Positions 33,290 to 46,790 of a stretch of DNA of 64,000 nt are shown here, one piece after another. Every line of letters starts with the position of its first letter. Within the stretch, counting starts at the first letter, position 1. The stretch comes from Prorocentrum cordatum. Lineage: Eukaryota > Sar > Dinophyceae > Prorocentrales > Prorocentraceae. Below the pieces are notes generated by a model, which saw only the letters and a program-made list of their open reading frames with translations, did not search any database and was not told where the DNA came from. The position numbers were made by a program, and so were the translations under genes. The DNA is taken from the NCBI GenBank assembly GCA_963575745.1, contig CAUYUJ010003045.1, positions 1-64,000 of the forward strand, given 5' to 3'.

Positions 33290-33830
33290 GGTCTTGGACA
33301 GTTCGCGAAGCGTTCCAAACGGCCCAAGAGGCCTCCATGGCGGCTCCGGGGCGGTCCCAGAGGACTCCCAAGAGCGCCCCGAGAAGCAAACATCGGGCCA
33401 TTCCCTTCGGGAAAACGTGTATTTTGACCCTGTTCTTGCTTCGTCCTCAATGCTGCCAACACAACCCACGAGGATTCCTCAATCGCCCCCGTATGGGCGA
33501 CGAGTCTCCCCAGAAGGCCCTAGGACGGCCCCAAGACGGCCCCAAGAGGACCCCAAGATGGCTTCAAGAGGGGTCCAAGAAGGCCCCAAGAGGGGTCAAA
33601 GAGCGGGAACGCCAGCCGAAAATCTTAGCCTTCCGGTCCAAGAGGCGCCCAGGAGGCCCCAAGAGGCTCCCAAGAGGCACCACGAGGTCTGCAAGAGGTC
33701 CTCAATAGCCACCAGAGGCCCCCAACAAGCTCAAAAGATGCCTCCAATAGGTTCCATCATGGCCCCCAAGAGGCTTTCAAACTGCCTCCCCGAGGCCCCC
33801 GAGCAGCACCCCATGAGATGACAACGAGCA
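33290..33830 (+). repeat. CCCCAAGANG-type degenerate repeats
   Basis: Short phrases such as GGCCCCAAGACGG, GGCCCCAAGAGG and CTCCAAGAGG repeat irregularly every 12-25 bases. The style matches the larger repeats at 41.6-42.85 kb. The open frame through them is a consequence of the repeats. Confidence 0.6.
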
Positions 33831-33989
33831 TGCAAGAGGCCTCTGACCCACAACCCAGGCACGGCGGCGGGATGGGCCGAAGGCCACTGGACGGTCCGAA
33901 GATGGCCATGGCCCTAGAGGGCTTCAAGATGAGCCCAAGAGGGGAAGAGGAGGAAGAGGAGGAGGAGGGGGAGGAGGAGAAGGAGGAGG

Positions 33990-35034
<1,045 letters not shown>

Positions 35035-35188
35035 CCCCCTCCTGCGGACGACGCGCTCCTCGCACAGCCGCCGCAAGCCGCCCAAGGCCCGCCACCCCTC
35101 CGGGCGCGGCTGCCCTGGCCAGCGCACGTCACGAGCGGGAGCGGACCTCACCGCTCGCAGCCCTCACCGCGCCGGCCTCGCCTCCCGC

Positions 35189-36323
35189 TCAGCGTCGTGA
35201 GCGGCTGCGCTGGCGCCCGCGCAGCGCCTCGGGCTCCCCGAGCCAGCCCGTCTGCGTCGGGTGCAGCCCGCGCCGCAGGCGGCGGAGGGCGTCCGCCTGC
35301 CTGTCGGACGTCGCGCGGCGCAGGCACGGCTCCGCCAGGCCCATGACCCTCGCCGACGCAGCGCTGCGGCCGCACACGTTGCAGAACACGCGCGGCCCCG
35401 CCACGTAGAGCACGTGCGTGTCGTGGATGGCCGCATTCCGGCATGGCCGCCGCCTGGCCGCCGCCTCCAGCAGCCGCGCCAGCGGCAGGCGCAGCAGCCT
35501 GCGCGGCGCCACGCCCGCGTCCGCGGCCGCGGCCGCGGCCCCCGCGGGCCCGAGCGAGGGCGGCGGCGGCGGGCGCAGAACCAGACTCGGCGGTCCCCGC
35601 GGCCGCACCAGCAGCGCGCCCACCGGCCCCTGGGGCGCCCCCGGCGGCAGCCCGCCCGGCGGCCTGGTCCCCGACGCCTGCCGCGTCGCTCCCACCCGCG
35701 CGGCGCGTGGCCGAGTCGGGCCTGGACTCGGCCAATTCCCGCGCGGGCGGCGGCGCCCGTCCTCGGGCTGGGGTGCCGGCGGCCGCGCCGTGCGCCACCC
35801 GCGGGGCCGCGCCTGCAGAACCAGCCGAAAGCGGGTCGGCCGCGGCGCTCTTCCAGCCTTGCGTCAGCCGCGGGGTCTCGCCAGCAGCGGGCGCCGCCCC
35901 GTCGCCGACGGAGGCGCCCTGGGATGCGCCGGGCGCTGGGCCCTTAGCGGCGGCCTCGTCGACCTCGTCGCCGCCGCCAGCCTGGCCAGCGGCCTGGGTC
36001 GCCAGCGCCGCCCCGACGGCCGCCACCGCGATGGCCGCCGCCGCCGCGCTGCCCGCCTGGCCGCCGCCGCCGCTGACAGCCGCCCGGCCGCCCTGGATCG
36101 CCACCCCGTCGTCGGCGCTTTCCCAGCAGCTCCAGCGCACGCCTCCAGCCATCTCCAAGGCCGTGCCGTGGAGGTCGCACGCTCGCCCCGCGCACCGCTG
36201 GCCCTGTACGCCGCAATCAGCTTTGGGCCTCTGGCGGCACCCAGGCCAAGCGCATCGGATGGCCTCCAGACCCGGAGCTGCGTAGCCGTCGGGCGCCCTG
36301 AGGAGCGAGTCGCCCTCCTGCAT
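35189..36323 (-). pseudogene. LINE ORF2 C-terminal fragment
   Basis: On the minus strand, the frame ending at 35189 contains CRNAAIHDTHVLYVAGPRVF, then CNVCGRSA, GLAEPC and LRRGLHPTQTGWLG (about 35440 down to 35210). This is the Cys/His, likely zinc-binding C-terminal module seen at the ends of dinoflagellate LINE ORF2 proteins. Upstream, in a different frame starting at 36323, are RCAWPGC, CGVQGQRCAGRACDLHG and WSCW, then a long Ala/Gly/Arg-rich linker. The switch of frame inside the linker indicates decay. No reverse transcriptase is present, so this is a 5'-truncated insertion. It is a different family from the LINE at 11-18 kb. Confidence 0.65.
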
Positions 36324-36412
36324 GGCCGTGCCAATCCACGAGGTCAGCTCTAGGGCCAGGTCGTCCGCCAGGTCAGAGCTGAGGAGTCTTGGGTTTCAAC
36401 TGCTCCTACTGC

Positions 36413-36666
36413 TCCTCCTCCTCCTCCTCCTCCTCCTCCTCTTCCTCCTCTTCCTCCCCCTCTTCCTCCTCCTCTTCCTCCTCCTCCTCCTCCCTCTTCT
36501 TCTTCTTCTCCTCCTCCTCCTCCTCCTCCTCCTCCTCCTCCTCCTCCTCCTCCTCCCGCGCCGCCGGAGGTGCTGTTCGGCTCTGTGCTCTCGGTTTACG
36601 GGAGCACCGTCATGGGCCAGGAGATCTCCGTCAGGGAGCAGGCCCCGCGCCTGAGCCGCGGGCGAT

Positions 36667-36749
<83 letters not shown>

Positions 36750-36760
36750 TGGGAAGGCGC
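36413..36760. repeat. (CTC)n and (GTC)n microsatellites
   Basis: CTC/CTT triplets fill 36413-36557 and GTC triplets fill about 36664-36750, separated by ~100 bases of unassigned sequence. Confidence 0.95.
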
Positions 36761-36764
36761 GCCG

Positions 36765-38150
36765 GGAGAGGCGTCGCCCTTCTCATGCTCCTGTTCGCTC
36801 CTCCGCGTGCTCTGGCCCTCCGGTGGAGGGAAGGAGCGCGCGGATTGGGTAGCAAATCATGGGAGCCTTTTACGTCCTCGTGCAGTGAACTCCCAGTCTC
36901 AGATTTCATGGCCTTCTCGTCTTCTCACCATACTTCCCTGGCGCCCCTTTCGTCCGCGCAGCCATGGCTCGCTGACCTCCTCTGCGCCCCCTCTTGGAAG
37001 CCCCCTACTGGGGGATGGGGGAGGACCCTGTGACGTCGTGAAAAAGTGGTCGCGAATACAGTCAACCCGAATAGTCAGGTGAGCGACTCTCCAAGGTTAC
37101 CCTTGCACTCTTCCCCTTCGGCCCATCCTTGACCGCTTTCGCTGGCCGCGCCCCGCCCGTAAATTGCCTTCCGAGGCCCTTGCATCCTTTTCTCGCGTCC
37201 CTATTATACGGGTTGATTTTACTTCCGTCTTGAGAGTGTATTAACGTGCGCTAGCGCTTGGTGATCGAGGGCCGACTCAGCGTCGATTTGGCGTTGATAT
37301 GGCGTCGATTTTGCATCGACTAGCGTCGTTTAGTGTCGTCTAGCGTCGATGCGCAAGAGCCAGCAAGATGGCTCGGGAGGCTCCCATGAGTTGCCTCAGA
37401 ACAAGGTGTCGTGGGATCTTGTCGACGCCGATCTTGGTCATTCGTCCATGCTGGCCGTCGCCGACTCGCGAGAAATCCACGAATCGACGGTGACCGACAA
37501 GATGGGACGGTCCCAGACATTCAGCTTCGGTGCGTGGGCCCCACATGTCTGGACCACTTCCTCAGGGCCAGTTTCTCGTCCTGAGTCGTTTTTGACGGTC
37601 CCGAAGCCTGGCGAGAGCGCCCAGAGGCGGAAAATGGCCAAAAAACGGCCGCTCCAATTTTTCGGAGCGTCGGATCTCTGGGGCGACCAAGGTCGGCACC
37701 GACGTTTCCGCGTTCAATCTTGGTCATGGTCACCGTTTTCTCTCCCTCCATCCGGGCTCTCTCGCATCGTCGGGGCCGATCGCAGTCCGAAAGACCGGCC
37801 AGGACAAACCCTGGGAGGGAGACGGTCTGGGGACAGTTTTTGGAGCAGGCGCTTCTTAGAAGCCTTCCTGCCTTCTGAGACGCCTTCTCAGAAGTTCCCG
37901 ATCGCTGCTGAAGAGGCTTTTCCGCGCCACCCCTCTGTTATGTGCGCGCGCGGTCACAGAAGGGAGGCAGAGGGGTGGGAGGAAGAGGGGAAGGGGAAGG
38001 TGAGGGGAGGGCAAGTGGGGACCGGGGGTCCCCCCTGGTGACGGAGGTGGGGACCCACTCGGGTTCCCCGGGCTTTCTTTGGGAGGAAGGGGGGGGGGGA
38101 GGGGGGTTGGCGGAGCAGGAGGAGGGGTACCCGTCCCCAGAAAATCCAAA
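36765..38150. other. No gene recognised; dispersed repeat pieces
   Basis: GCCCATCCTTGACCGCTTTCG with CTGGCCGCGCCCCGCCCG at about 37121-37160 matches 43111-43150. GCGTCGAT/GCGTTGAT elements cluster at 37270-37350. The sequence around 37555-37640 resembles 2890-2965. A plus-strand frame at 37349-38041 (230 codons) gives no recognised domain. Confidence 0.4.
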
Positions 38151-38410
38151 CACATCAGGAATATCTATGTTTTGACAAGGTTCCCTTACGAATACCTCCG
38201 AAGATATTCGGAGTATCTGTGTTTTCACAGGGGTTCCTTAACGAAGATCTTCATATCAGGAGTATCTGTGCTTTCACAAGGTTTCCTTACCAACACCATC
38301 AAACGTATATGTAACATCTGTGTTCTCACATGTGGAGGAGGGGCTCCCGTCGCCAGAAAACCAAGAGATCTCAGGAATATCTGTCTTCTCATTTGTTTAC
38401 TTGGCAGAAC
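38150..38410 (+). repeat. ~50-65-bp diverged tandem repeats
   Basis: ATATCTATGTTTTGACAAGG and relatives (GTATCTGTGTTTTCACAGG) recur at about 38161, 38213, 38262, 38314 and 38378, each followed by a TTCCTTAC-type phrase in the first three. Confidence 0.75.
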
Positions 38411-38509
38411 TTTTAAACATAATCTCTATATGTATAGTTATATACCTATACGACCGTCCTGCGGGAGATAAGGAGGTTTGGGGGGATTGAGATCAATCGC
38501 CCACCCTCT

Positions 38510-39285
38510 CTCTGTCTCTCTCTCTCTCGCCCTCTCTCTCTCTGTCTCCCTCTCTATCAGAGTCTGTTTCTCTCTATCAGAGTCTCTCCGCGCAGCGCGG
38601 GAGACGCCATGGCAGGCGGACGGAGGGACGCCATGGGGCGGCTTCCGAAGGGCAAGAGCGCCGAACGCTCGAGCCTCGCAGTCTGCCGCGATCGCGCCCA
38701 CGCGCCGACAAAAATGAATTGATGGATTGGGTTGGGTGGACTGGATTGGATGGGAAGAGATGGATTGTATAAGATAGTATGGTTGGATTGGAAGAGATGG
38801 ATTTGATAAGATCAGATGGATTGGACTGGCCCGCCGCAGGCGCAGAAACAAATGAATTGATGGATTGGGTTGGATGGATTGGATTGCGTGGAATAAGTGG
38901 GTGGGACAAGATGGGCTTGATAAGATAAGATGGATTGGATCTGCCAAGATGGATTGGATAACATAAGCTGGATTGGATAAGAAAGCCCGCCGCAGGCGCC
39001 GACAGCAATGAATTGATGGATTGGGTTGGGTGGATCGGATTGGATGGGATATGCTGCATTTGATAAGATGGGTTGGACTGGCAGAAGTGGATTCCATAAT
39101 ATACGATGGATTGGACTGGCCCGCCGCAGGCTTAGAAACAAATGAATATATGTATTGGGTTGGGTGGATGGGATAGGGTAGGAAACTATACGGATTGATT
39201 GGGTAAGATAATATGGATTGGATAGGACAGTAGGTATTTGATACTTTAAGCTGGATTGATAGGACAAGAAAACCCGCCCAAGGCG
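38510..39285. repeat. TCTCTC tract and GATTGGAT-rich ~140-bp repeats
   Basis: A CTCTCT tract (38510-38590) is followed by units starting ATGAATTGATGGATTGGG at about 38714, 38852, 39008 and 39142 (spacings 134-156), each preceded by a CCGCCGCAGGCGC-type phrase and filled with GGATTGGATNNGAT elements. Minus-strand open frames full of NPIHPTQ-like repeats are artefacts of this. Confidence 0.85.
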
Positions 39286-39316
39286 CCGAAGCATTTTTTT
39301 TGATCCGCGGGTCGAG
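39286..39316 (-). other. SL-linked motif without an SL
   Basis: On the minus strand the sequence reads CCGCGGATCAAAAAAAATGC, like the CCGCAGATCAAAAAAGTATC motif beside the SL relics at 3.7, 5.0 and 11.0 kb. It is followed by TTCGGCGCC instead of CCGTAGCC. Confidence 0.4.
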
Positions 39317-40255
39317 AGCGCACCTTTTCCGGTCGAAGCTAAGCGTGCCGCGCGAAACTTGAATAAGGCAAAGAAGAGGAGAGAGGAAACGGTGGAACGT
39401 CAGAGCGAGGCCGAGAGGAGGCATAGCCTCGGATACAGGCGGTGCCGAAGCCGAAGTGCTTGCAAAAGGACGCCTTCGGCAGGAACCCGGTGGCGACGTT
39501 TCGGAGAAGAACAAAAAGCTACCGTAGGTGTTATTGTCGTCAACGTTTGTTTAACTCCAGCCTCGGGTCAGCGGCGGGAGATGACGCGCCTTTCAACCAA
39601 GCTGCATCAGGAATGAGGGAAAACGAGAGGGCGATACGAGACGGAGTGCAACGTTGTGCCGCCGTCCAAGTATCAGGAGGGACTTCGGGCCGTAGTGGTT
39701 CATGGTGCCACCGGTCCAGGAGACGAGTACTGCAGAGCCAAGAGGCGCGGCAGTCAGGACGTGCCGAACTTGCCGTTTACGACGACCGGCAGGGTGCCGG
39801 TGTGCGGGAGCAGGTACAGGGAAACAGGACCATAAGCGCCGAAACAAATGAATGATGAAATTAGCGACGTGCGTTAGCGCCGGGACGCCCGGGACACCTG
39901 GGACACCCGGGATGCCGCCCGCCTCCCGGCCACCGGCGGACGGAAAACGGACTTTCGCTCCTACTGACACCCCGGACACCCTGGTCACCGCCCGGCCAAA
40001 TTGGGACACCTCCCAACCACCGGCGGACGGGGAACGGAGTTTCCCTCCTACTTCGGCCTAGCTATAGGAGGATCACGCGCAGCTTCGCCTCGCCCGCACG
40101 CGCGACGCGAACACGAAACCGAAACCGATTTCCCGGTGGGGGGTTTCCGTTTCACTGCGATCTCACCCCCCAACCTCCGATATACACATACCTACGACCA
40201 CCCTTCGGGTGATGAGGAGGTTGTGGGGGGGGGGAGGGGGGGGAACCAACATCAT
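39317..40255. other. No gene recognised
   Basis: Frames of 70-137 codons exist on both strands without a recognised product. CCCGGGACACCTGGGACACC at about 39888 foreshadows the GGGACACC repeats to the right; ACCACCGGCGGACGG repeats at about 39931 and 40017. Confidence 0.4.
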
Positions 40256-40985
40256 ATTAAATCGATTTCAGTATCGACCTCACTCAACGAGACACCACGG
40301 GACACCACGGGACACCACGGGATACCACGGGACACCACGGGACACTTGTCGATTTCACTACCGATCCCACTATCGATTATACTTAGCGGGACACCACGGG
40401 ACACCGCGGGACACCACGGGACACCTTTCAATCTCACTATCGGTCTCACTATCGATATCACTATCTATCGATCTCATTCAAGGGGACACCATGGGACACC
40501 ACGGGACCCTACGGGACACCACGGGGCACCATGGGACACCTCGGGACATCACATCGATTTCACTATCGATCTCAGTATCGATTGCACGATCGATCTCATT
40601 CAACGGGACACCACGGGACACCACGGTACACCTGTCGATTTTATTATCGATCTCACGATCGATCTCATTCAACGGGACACCACGGGACACCACGGGACAC
40701 CTCGGGGCATCACATCGATATCAGTATCGATATCATTATCGATTGCACGATCGATCCCATTCAACGGGATACCACGGGACACCACGGGACACCGCGGGAC
40801 ACTTCTCGATCTCACTATCGAATTCACCATCGATCTCACTTTTTGGGACACCGCTGGACGCCACGGGATACCTCGGGGCACCACATCGATTTCAGTATCG
40901 ATCATCGATCTCATCCAACGGGACACCACGGGACACCAGGGAACAACACGGGACACCGCGGGACACCGCGAGCCACCGCCGGACT
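40256..40985. repeat. GGGACACCAC and ATCGATCTCACT interleaved repeats
   Basis: Runs of GGGACACCACGGGACACC alternate with runs built on TCACTATCGATCTCA, in about seven blocks (for example CTCATTCAACGGGACACC near 40458, 40598, 40667 and 40758). The alternation gives Asp/Thr/His- or Ser/Ile/Asp-rich open frames that are not genes. Confidence 0.9.
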
Positions 40986-41375
40986 GGTGGGCGGGGGAGA
41001 ATCATTTGTCTTGAGTTCGCCCTAGCAGCGGCGGACACCACGGGACACCACGGGACACCACGGGACACCACGGGACACCGCAGGACACCGCGAGCCACCG
41101 CCGGACGGGCGGGCGGGGGAGAATCATTTGTTTTGAGTTCGCCCTAGCAACGGCGGACACCACGGGACACCACGGGACACCACGGGACACCGCGGGACAC
41201 CGCGAGCTACCGCCGGACGGGCGGGCGGGGGATAATCATTTGTCTTGACTTCACCCTAGCAGCGGCGGACACCACGGCACACCACGGGACACCGCGGGAC
41301 ACCGCGAGCCACCGCCAGACGGACGGACGGACGGGCGGGTGGGGGAGAATCATTTGTCTCGAATTCTCCCTAGCA
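40986..41375 (+). repeat. ~112-122-bp tandem repeat, four copies
   Basis: Each copy has GGGCGGGGGAGAATCATTTG, TCGCCCTAGCANCGGCGGACACC and GGGACACC runs ending GCGAGCCACCGCCGGACGG. ATCATTT occurs at about 41001, 41123, 41235 and 41349. Confidence 0.95.
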
Positions 41376-41559
41376 ACGGCGGGTTCATTCCTCTCGCGCG
41401 CCCACGCAGCTTCCCGCACTCGCGACACGAGCGAAACGAAACGATTTCCGGTCTCCGTTCCACTGCGATCTCACCCCCCAACCTCCGATGTACGTATATC
41501 TTCGTGCACGGGTCCCGGGCGACCGGGGGCCCGGGGCCTGGGGGGTCATGGGAGGACCG

Positions 41560-42850
41560 GGGTCTCCCAGACCGCTCCCAGAGCACCCTGGAGCGGCCCT
41601 GGAGCTCCCAGACTGCCCCAGAGAGCTTCCAGAAGCCCTCGGGGACTTCGACAAGCCCTCCAGGACAGCCCAGATAGCCCCAAGATGGGTTCGATACCGC
41701 AAATACACAGCCCAACAGGCCTCCAAGAGGCCTCAAGAGACCTCCGAGAGGCCTCCCGAGAGAGCCCGCAGAGGCCCAAATCATTCATTTTATTGTCTTC
41801 TCTGATGTTTTTCGCAGTCTCGCATTTTCGACCTTCCGGCGCTCCACGACAGCCGACGACATCCCCAAGACCGCCCCAAAACCGCCTAAAAGGCTCCCAA
41901 CAGATCCCCAAGACTGCCCCAGGGAGCCCGGTAATTGCCCGAGACGAGCCTCAGACGGCCCAAGAGAGCCCCAGGTCAGGCCCAAGCTGGGCCCCGGAGC
42001 AGGAGCGGGAGGCCCCAATGCGCTCCAAGACGGCCTTGATGGCCCCAGCGTGGCCCCAGATGGGCCCAACACAGCCAATACACAGCCCAAGGGCCCTCCA
42101 AGAGACCCCAGGAGACCTCCGAGAGGCGTCCTGAAAGAGCCCGAAGAGGCCCATATCCTTGATATTTCCAATCGTTTTTTCGAATGTTTTTCGCTTTCTC
42201 GCGTTCTCGAGCTGCCAACGCTCCATCACGGCCGAAGACGCCCCGAAGATCGCCCCGAGACCGCCGAAGAGACCCCAAAAGAGCTTCAGGACGGCCCATG
42301 ATAGCCTGAAGACTGCCCAAGAGCAGCCCAAGACTGCCCAAGAGAGCCCCAGGACAGGCCCAAGCTGGGCCACGGAGCAGCAGCGGGAGGCTCAAGAGGC
42401 CAAGAGGCCTCCAAGTGGGCTCAAGAGAGCTCCGAGAGACGCCCCGAGAGAGCCCAAAGAGGTTCAAATCATTGATATGCACTGGTTTGTTCGATGTTTT
42501 CACTTTCTCGCGTTCTCGAGCTTCCAATGCTCGAAGACGGCAGAAGACGGCCCAGAGACCGCCCCAAGACCGCCGAAGAGGCACACAAAAGACCCCCAAG
42601 ACGGCCCCAGGGAGCCCGCAAATTGCCCAGGAGGAGTCCCGTACGGCCCAAGAGAGCCCCAGGACAGGCCCAAGCTCGCCACCAGAGCGGGGGCGGGAGA
42701 CCCCAAGGCGCTCCAAGACGGCTCAGATGCTCCCGACATTACCCCAGATGGGCCCACCACGCCAAACACACAGACCAAGAGGTCCCACGAGGCCCCAAGA
42801 AAGCTCGGAGAGGCGTCCTGAGAGAGCCTGGGCCTTGCATTCGAAAGACA
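41560..42850 (+). repeat. ~312-375-bp tandem repeats, four copies
   Basis: AGAGCCCGNAGAGGCCCA-type starts lie at about 41761, 42136, 42448 and 42822. Units 1-3 then carry ATCATTGATAT, a T-rich phrase TTCGATGTTTTCGCTTTCTC, GCGTTCTCGAGC and CTCCANCACGGC, followed by short CCCAAGANNGCCCCAGG elements and CAAGCTGGGCCACGGAGC. Frames open on both strands are repeat artefacts. Confidence 0.85.
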
Positions 42851-43780
42851 AAGGAGCTGCCATCTCTTCCTCGGCGGCCGCACTGGGTCTGGGCCTGGAC
42901 GGTGTGACACCCGTATCGGCGGGGGGGTTACCTCTGTCCTTTGGCGCAGCACGACCCTCGGTCTCAGCCTTGCCCTGCTGGTGGCGGCGATAGCCAGGCG
43001 CCCGTGGCCGTCTTGGGCGGCCCCCAGGTATTCACGTTCTCCGTACAGGCAACCCGCACACTCAGGATGGGCACCCTTCATAAAGATGTCCTTGCATCCT
43101 TGCTTCCTCGGGCCATCCTTGACCACTTTCGTTGACCGCGCCCCGCTCGAAAAGCTTGCACACCGGAGCTGGGCCACAGAGCGGGAGCGGGAGGCCCAAG
43201 CTGGGCCACAGAGCGGGAGCGGGAGGCCCCGGAGCGCTCCAAGACGGCCCAGATGGCCCGGGCCTCCCCCGTCCGTCCCTCCTTCCCTCCCGCCCCCTCC
43301 CCTTGCCTCCATTCCCTCCTCTCTCCCCTTCCTCCCCTCACCCCTCAGCTTTCGTGCTCCTCCCTCCTCTCCTGGGACGGCCGCGCCAGAGCGAGCGGGG
43401 CATCTCTACATCCTATCATTTCACGCGTTGCTTTCCCCCTTCCACCCCTCAAGGGCGGCCCCGGCAGAGCGAGAGCGCTCTGACTGCGCGTTTCTTTGCG
43501 TCGATGGCATGGGCCCGAGAACGCTGGAAATCATCGCTGTGACCACACCGGGGGTTACAGCGGCACCCGTGCCTCACCTGCTACTCGACCCTAAGCGCGC
43601 GTAGCGCGCGTGGCTCGACTACACATAAACATATGTATTTACATACATAGATTTATGTATGTGTGCTACCAAAAGGCTTCCTTCAGCAAACAGTCTTTGC
43701 GAGTCTTTTCGGAAATAATTCCTTTTGTAAGGCCGCCGCAATGTGGGGCGTTCATGTATTTATGTATATATACATATATG
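42851..43780. other. No gene recognised
   Basis: GCTGGGCCACAGAGCGGGAG is doubled at about 43168-43225. The segment 43111-43150 matches 37121-37160. A minus-strand frame near 43012-43135 includes GAHPECAGCLYGEREYLG, which looks protein-like but is unassigned. 43250-43400 is CCTCCC-rich. Confidence 0.4.
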
Positions 43781-43784
43781 TATG

Positions 43785-43790
43785 TATGTA

Positions 43791-43865
<75 letters not shown>

Positions 43866-44062
43866 ATGTATGTATGTATGTATGTATGTATGTATGTATG
43901 TATGTATGTATGTATGTATGTATGTATGTATGTATGTATGTATGTATGTATGTATCTATATTTATAGATGTGTATATATACGCGTGTGTGTGTGTGTGTG
44001 TGTGCGTGTTTGTATGTATGTATGCGTGCGTGTATGTATGTGTGTGTGTGTGTGCTTGCTTA
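43785..44062. repeat. (TGTC)n, (TGTA)n and (GT)n microsatellites
   Basis: TGTC repeats fill about 43789-43862, TGTA repeats about 43863-43950, followed by GT and TGTATGTG tracts. Both strands are open (Cys/Val/Tyr or Thr/His homopolymers), so no gene is called. Confidence 0.97.
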
Positions 44063-45008
44063 TGCATTATTCAGCCGCCAACAGGACAGTGCCCCATGGC
44101 CCAGAGGTGGCACACTTTTTCAAACTATCCTTAGCGACGCACACGCCAGTCGTTGAAAGTCGTTTTTTGTCGATTCCCGGGTCCCAGTCTACTTCAAGAG
44201 CCTTTCCCACTTCAGAAACCGATGTGCTTTTGCTGTGTTTTGTGGTATTCTCTGGGGCGGCCTCATCCCAGTCTGCCTCATATCCGCCTTCCTACTTCAT
44301 GCTCCCACCCACTTCTTGCTTCTTTCGACCGATGTGTGTCTGGTCCACAAGGGCCCTGGAAGAGCTCCGAGAGGGCCCCCGTGGAGGCTTCCGAGCAGCC
44401 CGCTGTGGCCCTGCTGGCGATGCCACGGCACCCCCAGGGGACCTGCCGCTCCCTTCCCTCCAACGTGCCGCCTTCCTCCCGGTCGGCCCCTCGCCCCCTG
44501 CACGGGAGCCCCTTCGGAGGGCGCCAGCTGTACACCTACACCGGCCCTGGCGAGGCCGATCGTGGGCCTAGGGTCGGCGATTTCGGGGGCGGTCACGAGG
44601 GGGGTGGATATCACGGTGGGGGCCGTGATATCTCCCCAGATTTCGTGGTGCCTCCTCTCATTTCAGCACGTTTCGGGCCCCCCCCCTGGGCCGCGCACAT
44701 GCCGCCGGCTATGATCTGCGCCGCCTCTCTTGATGCCCACCCTTCCCCTGGACGCCCCCGACGTATACGCCTCCTGTCCAAGCCAGGAAGGCGCACACAC
44801 CGATCTTGTGCCCAGACCCGAGCTCGCGAACCCGCTTCGCAGCGCCTCTCCTGGGGGCCGCTGGCCCCGCAGGAAGCGCCCGCTCGGGCGCCTTCTCCGC
44901 GAGCCCGCAGCGGCCAGGTCCTGTTTGGCAGCTCCATCGAGGCTACCGGAGATGCCTACTTTCTAGGCGGCGCCCTCGGGCCACCGGCGGGCCGCGGGAG
45001 AGTATACT
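44063..45008. other. No gene recognised apart from the dispersed repeat
   Basis: A plus frame from about 44153 to 45016 (287 codons) is open but Pro/Ser/Arg-rich and spans the dispersed repeat. Overlapping frames on the other strand are equally open. No domain was seen. Confidence 0.35.
44570..44765 (+). repeat. Uninterrupted copy of the dispersed repeat at 1.16-2.45 kb
   Basis: TCGGGGGCGGTCACGAGG through TCTCCCCAGATTTCG and GCCTCCTCTCATTTCAG runs straight into CCTGGGCCGCGCACATGCC and GACGCCCCCGA. It matches 1161-1255 and 2341-2450 without the 1.09-kb block that separates them there. Confidence 0.7.
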
Positions 45009-45009
45009 C

Positions 45010-46118
<1,109 letters not shown>

Positions 46119-46124
46119 GAGTTC

Positions 46125-46790
46125 TTGCACAGTAATCACACAGCAGGAGAAGGCCGCGCGGTGCTTGCCTCGCCACCGCTTCGGCCCAAGCCTTTTTCGG
46201 AGGAGGTCCCGTGCTGCCAGGCCCGCCCGCGACCTGGATGCGCCAGGCGGCCCGCGGCGCGGTGCTCCTGGCGTTCCACGTGGGCTCGGCGTGGCTCGGG
46301 CAGTGGTGGGCCAGCCGCGGTCCCGCCAGCCCTTCCGCCGCGCGGCCCGCCGCCGCCGCGCCGCCGGCCTTGGCGCAGGCGCCCGCTCCGCCAGCGCGGA
46401 GCTGCCCGGTGGCCGCGCCGCCGACCCCCGCGCTGGCTGGCCAGCTGTGCGCCGAGCTGGAGAGGTGCCTGCCCTGGGGGGTCGCGGCACCGCTGGTGGA
46501 GTGCCCAGACACTTGCCCAGCGTGCCCCGAGCCGGCCAAGGCGGAGTTCTCCTGGGGCTTCCCCTGGGTCTAGGGACCCTCTTGGTGTGGGAGCTCGACA
46601 CCAGGCTGTGGGCCGTTTTGCGCGGCCAGGCGGGCCGCTGCTACGGCCGGAAGAGCGAGGGCCGCCGAGGGCGTCCTCGCGGTGGAGGCCCCGCTCGAGC
46701 CCACCCCGCCTGGCGGCACCCCTGATCGCAGGGTGCCCGGAGGTCGTGGCAGGCTCGTCGGTGACTGGACGTCGCCTGCGATCAAGGCAT
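46125..46790 (+). pseudogene. DIRS-like element, 5' small protein
   Basis: The frame at 46211-46573 has a hydrophobic segment AVLLAFHVGSAWLGQWWA followed by a Pro/Ala-rich stretch and CPDTCPACPEP. Another frame then gives GTLLVWELDTRLWAVLRG. A membrane segment followed by Pro/Cys sequence is common at the 5' end of dinoflagellate elements of this type. The change of frame near 46560 suggests decay, and overlapping frames make this uncertain. It lies directly upstream of the Gag-like frame. Confidence 0.35.

Noticed and set aside
42500-43312. 270-codon minus-strand frame through the 42-43 kb repeats
   Set aside because: It is mostly repeat sequence with Gly/Leu/Ser periodicity; only a short piece near 43.0-43.1 kb looks protein-like and no family was recognised.
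43610-44571. Cys/Val/Tyr-rich proteins up to 302 codons
   Set aside because: Generated by TGTC, TGTA and GT repeats; both strands are open.
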